Part shown: positions 19,210 through 26,419 of the stretch, piece by piece
Layout: each line of letters starts with the position of its first letter
How positions within the stretch are numbered: position 1 is the stretch's first letter
Source of the DNA: Streptomyces sp. SAI-127
GTDB taxonomy: Bacteria > Actinomycetota > Actinomycetes > Streptomycetales > Streptomycetaceae
NCBI RefSeq assembly: GCF_029894425.1
Contig: NZ_JARXYJ010000001.1
Span: 7,770,501 to 7,834,500 of the forward strand
DNA: 64,000 nt
Reading direction: 5' to 3'
Position numbers and translations under genes: made by a program
Notes under the pieces: model-generated
The model's input: the letters and a program-made list of their open reading frames with translations, nothing else
What the model was told of the DNA's origin: nothing
The model's database searches: none

Positions 19210-19216
19210 TCCGGTC

Positions 19217-19834
19217 ATGCTGAAGGTGGGCCTGACCGGCGGTATCGGCGCCGGCAAGAGTGAGGTGTCGAGGCTCCTCGTGGACCACGGCGCCGTCCTG
19301 ATCGACGCGGACCGCATCGCGCGCGAGGTCGTCGCGCCGGGCACGCCCGGCCTCGCCGCGGTCGTGGCGGCCTTCGGTGAGGACGTACTCGCCGAGGACG
19401 GCGGCCTCGACCGCCCCAAGCTGGGCTCCATCGTCTTCGCCGACCCGGACCGGCTCGCCGTACTGAACTCGATCGTGCATCCGCTGGTGGGCGCCCGCTC
19501 CCGCGAGCTCGAATCCGCCGCGGCCGAGGACGCCGTCGTCGTCCACGACGTCCCGCTCCTCGCGGAGAACGCCCTCGCGCCGCTCTACGACCTCGTGGTC
19601 GTCGTCGACGCGAGCCCCGAGACCCAGCTCGACCGGCTCGTCAGGCTGCGCGGCATGTCCGACCAGGACGCACGCGCGCGTATGGCCGCCCAGGCGACAC
19701 GCGAGAAGCGCCTGGAGATCGCGGACGTCGTGATCGACAACGACGTACCCCTGGAAGAGCTGCGGCGACGCGTGCAGGAGGTATGGGGCGAACTCGTACG
19801 CCGGGCACGCGCGTCCCGGACGTCTCAGGAATAG
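19217..19834 (+). CDS. coaE: Dephospho-CoA kinase
   Basis: Catalyses the last step of coenzyme A synthesis, ATP-dependent phosphorylation of the ribose 3'-OH of dephospho-CoA. 205 residues. The P-loop is [12 protein letters not shown] at residues 5-16, followed by '[15 protein letters not shown]' (substrate-binding DAD), '[17 protein letters not shown]', and the lid '[17 protein letters not shown]'. The C-terminus has the usual '[19 protein letters not shown]'. The absence of a Shine-Dalgarno sequence and a TAGGCT 7 bases upstream suggest leaderless translation. The length equals the bacterial single-domain form; some mycobacterial CoaE proteins carry an extra C-terminal domain that is missing here. 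Confidence 0.95.
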   Translation: MLKVGLTGGIGAGKSEVSRLLVDHGAVLIDADRIAREVVAPGTPGLAAVVAAFGEDVLAEDGGLDRPKLGSIVFADPDRLAVLNSIVHPLVGARSRELESAAAEDAVVVHDVPLLAENALAPLYDLVVVVDASPETQLDRLVRLRGMSDQDARARMAAQATREKRLEIADVVIDNDVPLEELRRRVQEVWGELVRRARASRTSQE

Positions 19835-19884
19835 CGTCCCCCTGTCCGGGCGTTGAACCCTTCCAGTGAGGGAAGGACTTTGCC

Positions 19885-20265
19885 GTGCCCGAGACCAGCG
19901 GATCGACCGGACGTACTCCGGAGACCCATGTCATCGACTACCGCGCAGCGGAGCAGTTGCTCTCCGCGCGGGACCCGCGGGGCGCGGTGAAGCTGCTCGA
20001 CTCCGTCATCGCCGCCCACCCGGAGAACACCGCGGCCCGGCTGCTGCGCGCGCGGGCCTTCTTCGCCGCCGCGCAACTGCGGCCCGCCGAGCTGGAGTTC
20101 ACCATCGTCCTGGAGCGCGAGCCGGACAACGCCTTCGCCCACTTCGCACTCGCCCGCACCTATGAGCGACAGGGCCGGCCCGACCAGGCCAGGCGTCACT
20201 TCAGGCTGGCGGCCGCGCTGGACCCGAAGCCGGAGTTCCTGAAGGCGGCGCGGTTCGACACCTGA
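19885..20265 (+). CDS. Tetratricopeptide repeat protein
   Basis: A 126-residue soluble protein with about three TPR units: 'AEQLLSARDPRGAVKLLDSV', 'AARLLRARAFFAAAQLRPAE' and 'AFAHFALARTYERQGRPDQA'. Such repeats form a helical scaffold for protein contacts; no partner can be named. GTG at 19885 with AAGGA about 8 bases upstream. It follows coaE by 50 bases in the same direction, so cotranscription is possible. Confidence 0.88.
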   Translation: MPETSGSTGRTPETHVIDYRAAEQLLSARDPRGAVKLLDSVIAAHPENTAARLLRARAFFAAAQLRPAELEFTIVLEREPDNAFAHFALARTYERQGRPDQARRHFRLAAALDPKPEFLKAARFDT

Positions 20266-20278
20266 GCGTGTCGGCCCG

Positions 20279-20554
20279 CTACCCGCGTCGGTTTTCCGGC
20301 GGGCGGTACGGCGGGACGTCGGGACCCGGCTGATAATGCGGGCCCTGCCGGATGTGCCGGAGGATCATCGCCATGTCGGCGGTGATCACCAGCCACAGCA
20401 CTCCGCAGGCGATCGCCCACCCGGGGCGGCCCGCCAGCGCGAACGCGGCCGTACCGAAGACCGCCCAGACCACCCCCCACACGCTCAGCCAGAACCGCAT
20501 GCGCAGTGCACTGCGCGCTGTCGTCGGCTCACTGCCCGTACGCATCGGGATCAC
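20279..20554 (-). CDS. DUF6343-type small membrane protein
   Basis: A 91-residue protein with two hydrophobic helices ('FWLSVWGVVWAVFGTAAFAL' and WAIACGVLWLVITADMAMIL) and a Pro-rich cytoplasmic tail ending PPYRPPENRRG. It matches my recollection of the DUF6343 family; function unknown. The start is ambiguous among GTG 20557, GTG 20554 and ATG 20545. GGGAGG lies 4 bases before the second GTG, which I chose. Convergent with the TPR gene (13 bases between stops). Confidence 0.75.
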   Translation of the reverse strand: MIPMRTGSEPTTARSALRMRFWLSVWGVVWAVFGTAAFALAGRPGWAIACGVLWLVITADMAMILRHIRQGPHYQPGPDVPPYRPPENRRG

Positions 20555-20622
20555 CACTCCTCCCTTGCAACGTACTCTTCGGAACGGACGTTGACCAAAG
20601 GGCCGAAGAGGGGGGTCACCGC

Positions 20623-21522
20623 GTGCTTCCGGACGCCGACGAACTGGCCGAGGTGCTGGTGGAACTCGCTGTACCGCACGAGGACGTGGGCGAACTCGTA
20701 CGGATGGGCCGACGGGTCATGGACGACCCGGAGCTGCAGCGGTTCCTGGAACACTCCGTCGACGAACTCGTCCGGGACATGGGCAGGGCCGACGACCCGG
20801 TCGTCCTGCCCGAGCTCGACTGGCCGGCCGGCGCCCTCCAACGCTGCTTCCCCGTCTACGTGTTCGTGGCGGCGCTGCCCCACACGCACGCGTACCACCG
20901 CTCGCGCGGCATCCCGGCCGAGGTGTCCCGGCGCACCCTCGCCGACCTCGGCCGGAACATGGCCGTGCACCGCAGGCGGTACGGCAGGACGGGCGTGGAG
21001 TCACCGCGCTGGCTGACCCGGCACTCCCGGGGCGAGCTGTACCAGCTGGGGCGACTCCAGTTCGAGCGGACGCGGTACGGGCCGTGGAACAGCCGGACGC
21101 TCACGGCCGCCGGACTGGACATCGCCCCCGGCACGCCCTGTCTGAGCCTGCACATCCCCGACTTCCTCGGCCCGCTGTCACCGGAGGCCTGCGATCGCTC
21201 GCTCGCCCTGGCCGCCGAGTTCTTCGCCCGGCATTTCCCGGAGGAGCCGTATGGTGCCGCGCTGTGCCATTCCTGGCTGCTCGACCCGCAGTTGAAGGGG
21301 TATCTGCCCGCGGACTCCAACATCGTCCGGTACCAGGAGCGCTTCCGGCTGGCCCCCGAGGACCCGCAGCCGGAGGACGCCGAGCCGGTGCAGTTCGTGT
21401 TCGGGGATCCGGAGCTGTCGGTGGAGAGCCTGCCGAGGCGGACGGCGCTGGAGCGGGCCGTCGGTGATCATCTGCGGGCGGGCGGGCACTGGTACATCGG
21501 GCACGGCTGGTTTCCCCTGTAG
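20623..21522 (+). CDS. Acyltransferase domain-containing protein (GNAT-like)
   Basis: A 299-residue protein resembling the actinobacterial two-domain acyltransferases (N-terminal N-acyltransferase domain plus GNAT-like C-terminal domain). An acidic helical N-terminus is followed by 'QRCFPVYVFVAALPHTHAYH', 'WLTRHSRGELYQLGRLQFER' and 'LSLHIPDFLGPLSPEACDRS'. The C-terminus contains 'CHSWLLDPQLKGYLPADSNI' and GHWYIGHGWFPL. Substrate unknown. GTG at 20623 follows GAGGGGGG by about 9 bases. A methyltransferase gene follows after 124 bases in the same direction. Confidence 0.72.
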   Translation: MLPDADELAEVLVELAVPHEDVGELVRMGRRVMDDPELQRFLEHSVDELVRDMGRADDPVVLPELDWPAGALQRCFPVYVFVAALPHTHAYHRSRGIPAEVSRRTLADLGRNMAVHRRRYGRTGVESPRWLTRHSRGELYQLGRLQFERTRYGPWNSRTLTAAGLDIAPGTPCLSLHIPDFLGPLSPEACDRSLALAAEFFARHFPEEPYGAALCHSWLLDPQLKGYLPADSNIVRYQERFRLAPEDPQPEDAEPVQFVFGDPELSVESLPRRTALERAVGDHLRAGGHWYIGHGWFPL

Positions 21523-21646
21523 TTCAGGTGCTTTGGAGTTCGGGCCCTTCAAGTCGCGGGCTCCCTTTGCCACCCGGACGGGTGAATCTGTGCGAGTCGG
21601 GAACGGCCGTGCGGACACGGGCCGTTGGATGGGCATGGAGCTGAGG

Positions 21647-22363
21647 ATGCGAGCGGGACATCAGGGGACGGGACCTGGGGCGATCACCCCGGACGGGTGC
21701 GCGGTCGAGCTCTACTCGAGGCTGCGGATCGGGCCGGAGCCGGACATCATCGCCGGGGCGGTGCCCGCGGGGGCGCACATCCTGGAGCTGGGCTGTGGTG
21801 TGGGGCGCATGACCCGTCCGCTGCTGGAGCGGGGTTTCACGATCACGGCGGTGGACGAGTCCCCCGACATGCTGGAGCGCGTGCGCGGGGCACGGACGAT
21901 ATGCGGCACGATCGAGGACCTCGACCTGGGCGAGACGTTCGACGTGGTGATGCTCGCGTCGTTCCTCGTGCACCACGGCGACCTGCAGGTGCGACGCGGG
22001 ATGCTGCGCACCTGTGCCCGGCACGTGGCGGCGGGCGGCAGTGTACTGATCCAGCGCGAGGGCGAGGACTATCACTCCGATCTGCCGCGCGAGCGCAGCG
22101 AGATGGGGGTCCCCCCGGCCGAAGGCTGGGGGAGGGTCGACCCCAGCGGTTACACCGTGCGGATCGTCTCCTCGGAGCCGGTGGCAGAGGGCGTGAACTC
22201 GGTGTACGCGGAGTACGAGTTCCCGGACGCGACCTGGACCCAGACGTTCCAGTCCCGCCCACTGACGAAGGAGCAGTTCGAGGAGGCGCTGGCGGAGGCG
22301 GGGTTGAAGGTGGACCGGTATCTGACGGAGGACCGGATATGGGTGCGGGCGGTGGCGGCCTGA
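21647..22363 (+). CDS. Class I SAM-dependent methyltransferase
   Basis: A 238-residue enzyme with motif I AHILELGCGVGRMTRPLL, the acidic loop 'TITAVDESPDMLERVRGA' and motif IV 'ETFDVVMLASFLVHHGD'. The acceptor cannot be predicted. The ATG at 21647 is supported by GGAG 6 bases upstream; ATGs at 21635 and 21629 are less well placed. The segment MGVPPAEGWG is encoded by a dispersed G/C palindrome (22105-22134) and looks like an in-frame insertion between the fold's later strands, so this protein probably carries about ten extra residues relative to homologues. Confidence 0.85.
   Translation: MRAGHQGTGPGAITPDGCAVELYSRLRIGPEPDIIAGAVPAGAHILELGCGVGRMTRPLLERGFTITAVDESPDMLERVRGARTICGTIEDLDLGETFDVVMLASFLVHHGDLQVRRGMLRTCARHVAAGGSVLIQREGEDYHSDLPRERSEMGVPPAEGWGRVDPSGYTVRIVSSEPVAEGVNSVYAEYEFPDATWTQTFQSRPLTKEQFEEALAEAGLKVDRYLTEDRIWVRAVAA
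22105..22134 (+). repeat. Dispersed palindrome inserted in a coding sequence
   Basis: GGGGGTCCCCCCGGCCGAAG followed by GCTGGGGGAG. C/G runs flank a CCGGCCGAAGG core, and it is related to the pieces at 1705-1783. It reads in frame as GVPPAEGWG within the methyltransferase. This word recurs in Streptomyces genomes. Confidence 0.65.
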
Positions 22364-22455
22364 AGGAAAAGGTTGTGGAGCGGCGATGAGTTCGGGTGCG
22401 GGTGCGGGTCTACCTCTGCGACAGCAACACGGACCGCTTCCCACAGGAGACCCCG

Positions 22456-22923
22456 ATGTCCGAGACCACCGTCCCCGTCACCCGTACCGCCGCTTCCTCC
22501 GCCGCCGCCCCTGTCATCGCCGAGTCCTCGACCGTACGCGGCCGCCGGGCCCGGATCGCCCTGCGCACCCTGCAGGTCGTGCTCGCCCTCTTCTACGTCG
22601 TCGCGAGCGCGCTCCCCAAGCTGATCGCGCACCCCTCGGCCGCCGAGGGCTTCGACAAAATGGGCTGGGGCAGCGCGGGGATGTACATCATCGGCGTGCT
22701 CGAACTGGCCGGTGGGATCGCCCTGTTGATCCCGGTGCTGCAGTCGGTGGCGGCCATGGCGCTGAGCGGGCTGATGGTCGGCGCGTTCGTCGTCCAGCTC
22801 ACCTACTTCGACGGGGAGAACGCGGCGACTCCGCTCATCCTGATCGTCCCGCTCGCCCTGATCGCCTGGGCCCGGCGCCGGCACAACGCGGACCTGCTGC
22901 GACTGGTGCGACGACGGGCGTGA
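22456..22923 (+). CDS. DoxX family membrane protein
   Basis: A 155-residue protein with four predicted membrane helices, the DoxX/SURF4-like layout: 'LRTLQVVLALFYVVASALPK', 'GMYIIGVLELAGGIALLIPV', 'AALSGLMVGAFV'-type and 'TPLILIVPLALIAWA' segments. The KLIAHPSAAEGFDKMGWG loop between helices one and two is characteristic. Members are linked to redox or respiratory functions, but none is proven here. ATG with AGGAG 6 bases upstream. A 21-bp hairpin follows. Confidence 0.88.
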   Translation: MSETTVPVTRTAASSAAAPVIAESSTVRGRRARIALRTLQVVLALFYVVASALPKLIAHPSAAEGFDKMGWGSAGMYIIGVLELAGGIALLIPVLQSVAAMALSGLMVGAFVVQLTYFDGENAATPLILIVPLALIAWARRRHNADLLRLVRRRA

Positions 22924-22938
22924 GGAGAGCCGCCCCAC

Positions 22939-23000
22939 GGCCACCACCGTGAGGCCGGTGCCCTGCCCTTCGGGAGGGGACCGGCCTCACGGTGGTGGCC
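22939..23000. terminator. Strong bidirectional terminator, 21-bp perfect stem
   Basis: GGCCACCACCGTGAGGCCGG plus T (22939-22959) pairs perfectly with 22980-23000, and the 20-base loop itself can fold (CCCTGCCCTTCGGGAGGG). It lies between the convergent DoxX and S4 genes and should terminate both. Confidence 0.9.
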
Positions 23001-23045
23001 GACGGTTGCTTGTCCGCCGACGCCGGAGCAGCGTCCTGTTGCGCC

Positions 23046-23774
23046 TCAGCGTCCGGTACTGCCCGAGTGGCCGCCCCTGTTCGAGCGTCTGTCCCGGTCG
23101 GAGCGGCGTGCCCCGCCCGGACTGTCGGGGCTGCCCGAGCCGTCGGGCCCACCGGAGCCGGCGATCGCGTCCCGGTCGCCGAATCCCTCCGAGCCGCTGT
23201 GCCCGCCCGGGCCGCCGAAGCGGGTGCGGCGGTTGCCTTCCGTGAGGCCGCGCAGGCGTTCCAGCTCGCGGCGGTCGCGCTTGGTCGGGCGGCCGGTGCC
23301 GCGATCGCGGAGGCCGGCGGGGGCGACGGCCGTGCGAGGCGGGGGCGGAGGAGAGTTGTCGACGTAGCACTGAACGGCCACGGGGGCGCCGACCCGCTTG
23401 CGGATCAGACGCTTGACGACGACGATCCGCTCCCGGCCCTCCTGGCGGACGCGCACCTCGTCGCCGACGCGCAGGGAGTGGGCGGGCTTCACGCGCTCGC
23501 CGTTCACCTGTACATGCCCGCCCCGGCATGCGGTGGCTCCGGCGGAACGGGTCTTGAACAGCCGGACGGACCAGATCCAGCTGTCGATCCGCACGCTCTC
23601 GCCGTTCTGCGGCCCGGCGGCCTCCGCGGCGGCGACCGCGGCGGCGATCTTCGGGTCCGGTGCCTCGGGGGCCGTGCGGCCGGGGTCGGCGACCTTCGCG
23701 TCAGGAGCCTCGGCCGTCGTTCCGGCCCGGCCCGTCCCACCGGTCTCGTTGTCGTCCGTACGTTCCACAGCCAT
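23046..23774 (-). CDS. RNA-binding S4 domain protein (Hsp15-like)
   Basis: A 242-residue protein with a central S4 domain (about 60-130): 'RIDSWIWSVRLFKTRSAGAT' and 'GGHVQVNGERVKPAHSLRVG', the signature of the HslR/Hsp15 family. That family binds 50S subunits carrying stalled peptidyl-tRNA in E. coli. Here the S4 core is flanked by an acidic/Ala-rich N-terminus of about 60 residues and a Gly/Ser/Arg-rich disordered tail of about 80 residues, so it is almost twice the usual Hsp15 size. ATG at 23774; GGAG is only 2-3 bases away and TAAGGT lies 7 bases upstream, so a leaderless transcript is likely. Confidence 0.88.
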   Translation of the reverse strand: MAVERTDDNETGGTGRAGTTAEAPDAKVADPGRTAPEAPDPKIAAAVAAAEAAGPQNGESVRIDSWIWSVRLFKTRSAGATACRGGHVQVNGERVKPAHSLRVGDEVRVRQEGRERIVVVKRLIRKRVGAPVAVQCYVDNSPPPPPRTAVAPAGLRDRGTGRPTKRDRRELERLRGLTEGNRRTRFGGPGGHSGSEGFGDRDAIAGSGGPDGSGSPDSPGGARRSDRDRRSNRGGHSGSTGR

Positions 23775-23781
23775 GGCTCCG

Positions 23782-23787
23782 ACCTTA
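23782..23787 (-). promoter_or_regulatory. Candidate -10 for the S4 gene
   Basis: TAAGGT on the minus strand, 7 bases before the ATG at 23774. Confidence 0.5.
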
Positions 23788-23875
23788 GTACTCGGGGCCG
23801 TGTACGCCGGGTGGGTTTTCCGGGCGGCGCCCGGAGTGGTGGCCGGCCCCCACGCTCACGGCTCGGACGTGCCCG

Positions 23876-23881
23876 TACCGT
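23876..23881 (+). promoter_or_regulatory. Candidate -10 for the uracil-DNA glycosylase gene
   Basis: TACCGT 6 bases before the ATG at 23888, with no ribosome site. Confidence 0.5.
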
Positions 23882-23887
23882 GGAACG

Positions 23888-24619
23888 ATGAACGCCCTCG
23901 CCGATCTCGACCGCCGGATCGCGGGCTGTCGCGCCTGCCCGCGGCTGGTCGACTGGCGGGAGGAGGTGGCCCGCACCAAGCGTGCCGCGTTCGCCGACTG
24001 GACGTACTGGGGGCGCCCGGTGCCCGGCTTCGGGCCGGCGGACGCGCGGATGCTGATCGTCGGGCTCGCGCCGGCCGCGCACGGCGGGAACCGTACCGGG
24101 CGGATGTTCACCGGTGACCGTTCCGGGGACGTGCTGTACCAGGCGCTGTACGACATCGGGCTCGCCTCGCAGCCGACCGCCGTGACCGCGGACGACGGCC
24201 TGGAGCTGTACGGCGTGCGGGTCACCTCGCCCGTGCACTGTGCCCCGCCCGCCAACAAGCCCACCCCGGGAGAGCGCGACACCTGTCGGCCCTGGCTGGT
24301 CCAGGAGCTGAACCTGCTGCGGCCCACGCTGCGGAGCGTGGTCGTGCTGGGCGCCTTCGGCTGGCAGGCGGCGCTGCCCGCGTTCGCGGAGGCGGGCTGG
24401 ACCGTGCCCCGGCCGCGGCCCGCCTTCGGACACGGCGCGCGCGTCCCGCTCGACGGCCTCGAGCTCTTCGGCTGTTTCCACGTCAGCCAGCGCAACACCT
24501 TCACCGGCAAGCTCACGCCCGGGATGCTGCGGGACGTGCTGCGCACGGCTGCCGAGACGGCAGGACTGCCTGGTCGCACCGCCGAAAACCGGACGACGAG
24601 AGCGCCGTACGACGGTTAG
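23888..24619 (+). CDS. Family 5 uracil-DNA glycosylase (UdgB type)
   Basis: Removes uracil and other deaminated bases from DNA. 243 residues. Four cysteines suited to a [4Fe-4S] cluster are at 14, 17 (GCRACPRL), about 118 (SPVHCAPPANKPTP) and about 133 (RDTCRPWL). Motif I is GLAPAAHGGNRTGRMFTGD, where the Ala-His-Gly in place of a catalytic Asp or Asn is the mark of family 5. Motif II 'CFHVSQRNTFTGKLT' lies near the C-terminus. The ATG lies 6 bases after TACCGT, so it is probably leaderless. Divergent from the S4 gene with 113 bases between starts. Confidence 0.92.
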   Translation: MNALADLDRRIAGCRACPRLVDWREEVARTKRAAFADWTYWGRPVPGFGPADARMLIVGLAPAAHGGNRTGRMFTGDRSGDVLYQALYDIGLASQPTAVTADDGLELYGVRVTSPVHCAPPANKPTPGERDTCRPWLVQELNLLRPTLRSVVVLGAFGWQAALPAFAEAGWTVPRPRPAFGHGARVPLDGLELFGCFHVSQRNTFTGKLTPGMLRDVLRTAAETAGLPGRTAENRTTRAPYDG

Positions 24620-24622
24620 GGT
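24617..24622 (+). promoter_or_regulatory. Candidate -10 for the proline iminopeptidase gene
   Basis: TAGGGT overlaps the last bases of the glycosylase gene and ends 6 bases before the ATG at 24629. Confidence 0.5.
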
Positions 24623-24628
24623 CGCCGG

Positions 24629-25597
24629 ATGCCCCTCTACCCGGAGATCGAACCGTACGAGCACGGCATGCTCGACGTCGGCGACGGCAACCACGTGTAC
24701 TGGGAGACCTGCGGGAATCCGGACGGCAAGCCGGCGGTGGTGCTGCACGGTGGGCCGGGGTCCGGCTGCACACCGTGGGTGCGTCGGCTGTTCGATCCGG
24801 CCGCGTACCGGATCGTGCTCCTCGACCAGCGCGGCGCCGGGCGGTCGACGCCGCACGCGAGCGCGTACGACACCGACATGAGCGTCAACACGACCCCGCA
24901 TCTCATCGCGGACCTGGAGCTGCTGCGACGGCATCTGGGGATCGAGCGGTGGCTGGTGTGGGGTATCTCCTTCGGGTCGATGCTCGGGCTGCGGTACGCG
25001 CAGACGCATCCGGAGGCCGTGACGGAGCTGGTGCTGACCGGGATCGCGACCGGCGCGAATCCCGAAGTCACCCTGCTCACCAGGGGACTCGGGAAGATCT
25101 TCCCGGCGGCGTTCGAACGGTTTGTCGGAGAGCTGCCGGTCGAGGAGCGGGCCGGGAACCTCGCCGCCGCCTACAACCGGTTGCTGGAGTCGCCCGATCC
25201 GGAGGTGCGCGAGCGGGCGGCGCGGGCATGGACCGACTGGGAGACCGCGATCGAGTCGGCGCCGCCGCGGTCGGTGCCGCGCTACGAGGACCCGGTGTTC
25301 CGGCAGGGCTTCGCCCGTACCGTCACCCACTACTGGGGCAACGATCACTTCCTGGGCGAGGCCAACGACGAGGGCGTCGTCCTGCGCGACGCGCCCCTCC
25401 TCAAGGATGTCCCCGGCACCCTCGTCCAGGGCAGCCTCGACTTCGGCAATCTCCTCGGCACCGTCTGGCTGCTCCATCACGCCTGGCCCGGCAGCGAGTT
25501 GACGGTGATCGACGACGGCGCACACTTCGCGGGGGAGCGGGGTGTGGACGTGATGGTGGCGGCGACGGACAAGTACGCGCGCGGTCGGCCCCGCTAG
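24629..25597 (+). CDS. pip: Proline iminopeptidase (prolyl aminopeptidase)
   Basis: Alpha/beta-hydrolase of peptidase family S33, 322 residues, which removes N-terminal proline from peptides in the cytoplasm. 'VVLHGGPGSGCTPWVRRLFD' is the HGGPG oxyanion motif. DQRGAGRSTPHA is the family DQRGxGRS box. WGISFGSMLGLRYAQTHP holds the nucleophile Ser in GxSxG, and the catalytic His is in VIDDGAHFAGE. No ribosome site; TAGGGT lies 6 bases before the ATG. The stop shares CTAG with the stop of the convergent GntR gene. Confidence 0.93.
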   Translation: MPLYPEIEPYEHGMLDVGDGNHVYWETCGNPDGKPAVVLHGGPGSGCTPWVRRLFDPAAYRIVLLDQRGAGRSTPHASAYDTDMSVNTTPHLIADLELLRRHLGIERWLVWGISFGSMLGLRYAQTHPEAVTELVLTGIATGANPEVTLLTRGLGKIFPAAFERFVGELPVEERAGNLAAAYNRLLESPDPEVRERAARAWTDWETAIESAPPRSVPRYEDPVFRQGFARTVTHYWGNDHFLGEANDEGVVLRDAPLLKDVPGTLVQGSLDFGNLLGTVWLLHHAWPGSELTVIDDGAHFAGERGVDVMVAATDKYARGRPR

Positions 25598-26262
25598 ATC
25601 ATCTCGGCCGAGTCCCCGAACAGCTGCCGTACCGTCGACTCGTAGTTGGTCCGCACGTGCGCGAGGGCGTGCGCGCGGGCCCGCTCTGGGTCGCCGGACG
25701 CGATCGCCTCGTACAAGTCCCGGTGCTCGACGAGGAGTTGGGGCCACTCCTCGTTCCGCCGGGTCATCCAGCGCAGCCGCCCCGCAACCGGTTCCAGGGC
25801 GTCGACCAGCAGGCTGTTGCGGGCCATGGCCACGATGCTGTCGTGCAGACGGCTGTTGACGTCCGTGATCGCCTCCGCGTCGCCCGCCTCGGTCGCGGTC
25901 GCCGCGAGGGCGAGGAGCCGCTCGACCTCGGCGAGGTCCTGAGGGGTCGCGCGCGCCGCGGCGAGGCCGGCGGCGTACACCTCCAACGCCTCGCGCAGCT
26001 CGAAGAGTTCCTTGACGTCGTTCGGGGTCAGGCGCCGTACGACCGTCCGGCGGGGCGTCTCGAAGTGGACGAAGCCCTCGGCGACCAGGGCGCGGATCGC
26101 CTCGCGGACCGGCACCCGGGAGACCCCGAAGCGCTCGGCGAGCTCCCGCTCGACCAACCGGTCGCCCGGACGCAGCCCGCCCGCGATGATCTCCTGCCGC
26201 AGGGTGGCCAGGACGCGTTCGCGGACGGCGCCGAGGGGCTCGATGTTCGTCGTGGAGCTCAT
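25594..26262 (-). CDS. GntR family (FCD subfamily) transcriptional regulator
   Basis: A 222-residue repressor-type protein. An N-terminal winged helix (about 10-75) shows 'GLRPGDRLVERELAERFGVS' and RVPVREAIRALVAEGFV. The C-terminal all-helical FCD ligand domain (about 85-215) shows LRERL-type 'LFELREALEVYAAGLAAARA', RLHDSIVAMARN and the metal/ligand His in 'LVEHRDLYEAIASGDPERAR'. It is divergent from the NCS1 permease gene, and a perfect TTTGGTATACCAAA palindrome sits in that promoter region. It therefore probably controls the permease/racemase unit in response to a purine- or hydantoin-type ligand (inference). Confidence 0.92.
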   Translation of the reverse strand: MSSTTNIEPLGAVRERVLATLRQEIIAGGLRPGDRLVERELAERFGVSRVPVREAIRALVAEGFVHFETPRRTVVRRLTPNDVKELFELREALEVYAAGLAAARATPQDLAEVERLLALAATATEAGDAEAITDVNSRLHDSIVAMARNSLLVDALEPVAGRLRWMTRRNEEWPQLLVEHRDLYEAIASGDPERARAHALAHVRTNYESTVRQLFGDSAEMI

Positions 26263-26354
26263 GGAGCCATCTTCCCCGACTCCGGAGCTGTTTTACGAAG
26301 CGTTAACGGACGCGACATCGGCCCGAACTCTTGACGGCGGGACCATGTGCGCAG

Positions 26355-26368
26355 TTTGGTATACCAAA
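26355..26368. promoter_or_regulatory. Probable GntR (FCD) operator
   Basis: TTTGGTATACCAAA is a perfect 14-bp palindrome and an ideal TGGTATACCA-type FCD-regulator site. It lies 52 bases before the permease GTG and overlaps the expected -10 area downstream of TTGACG (26331-26336), consistent with repression. Confidence 0.85.
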
Positions 26369-26419
26369 ACTGGATGCCAGGCGGCCGCCATCCTCCTGTC
26401 CCCTGTCCCTGGAGGTCCC

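Noticed and set aside
19217..20265. coaE as a two-domain protein with a C-terminal extension as in mycobacteria
   Set aside because: A stop codon ends the kinase after 205 residues and the next frame encodes a separate TPR protein with its own ribosome site.
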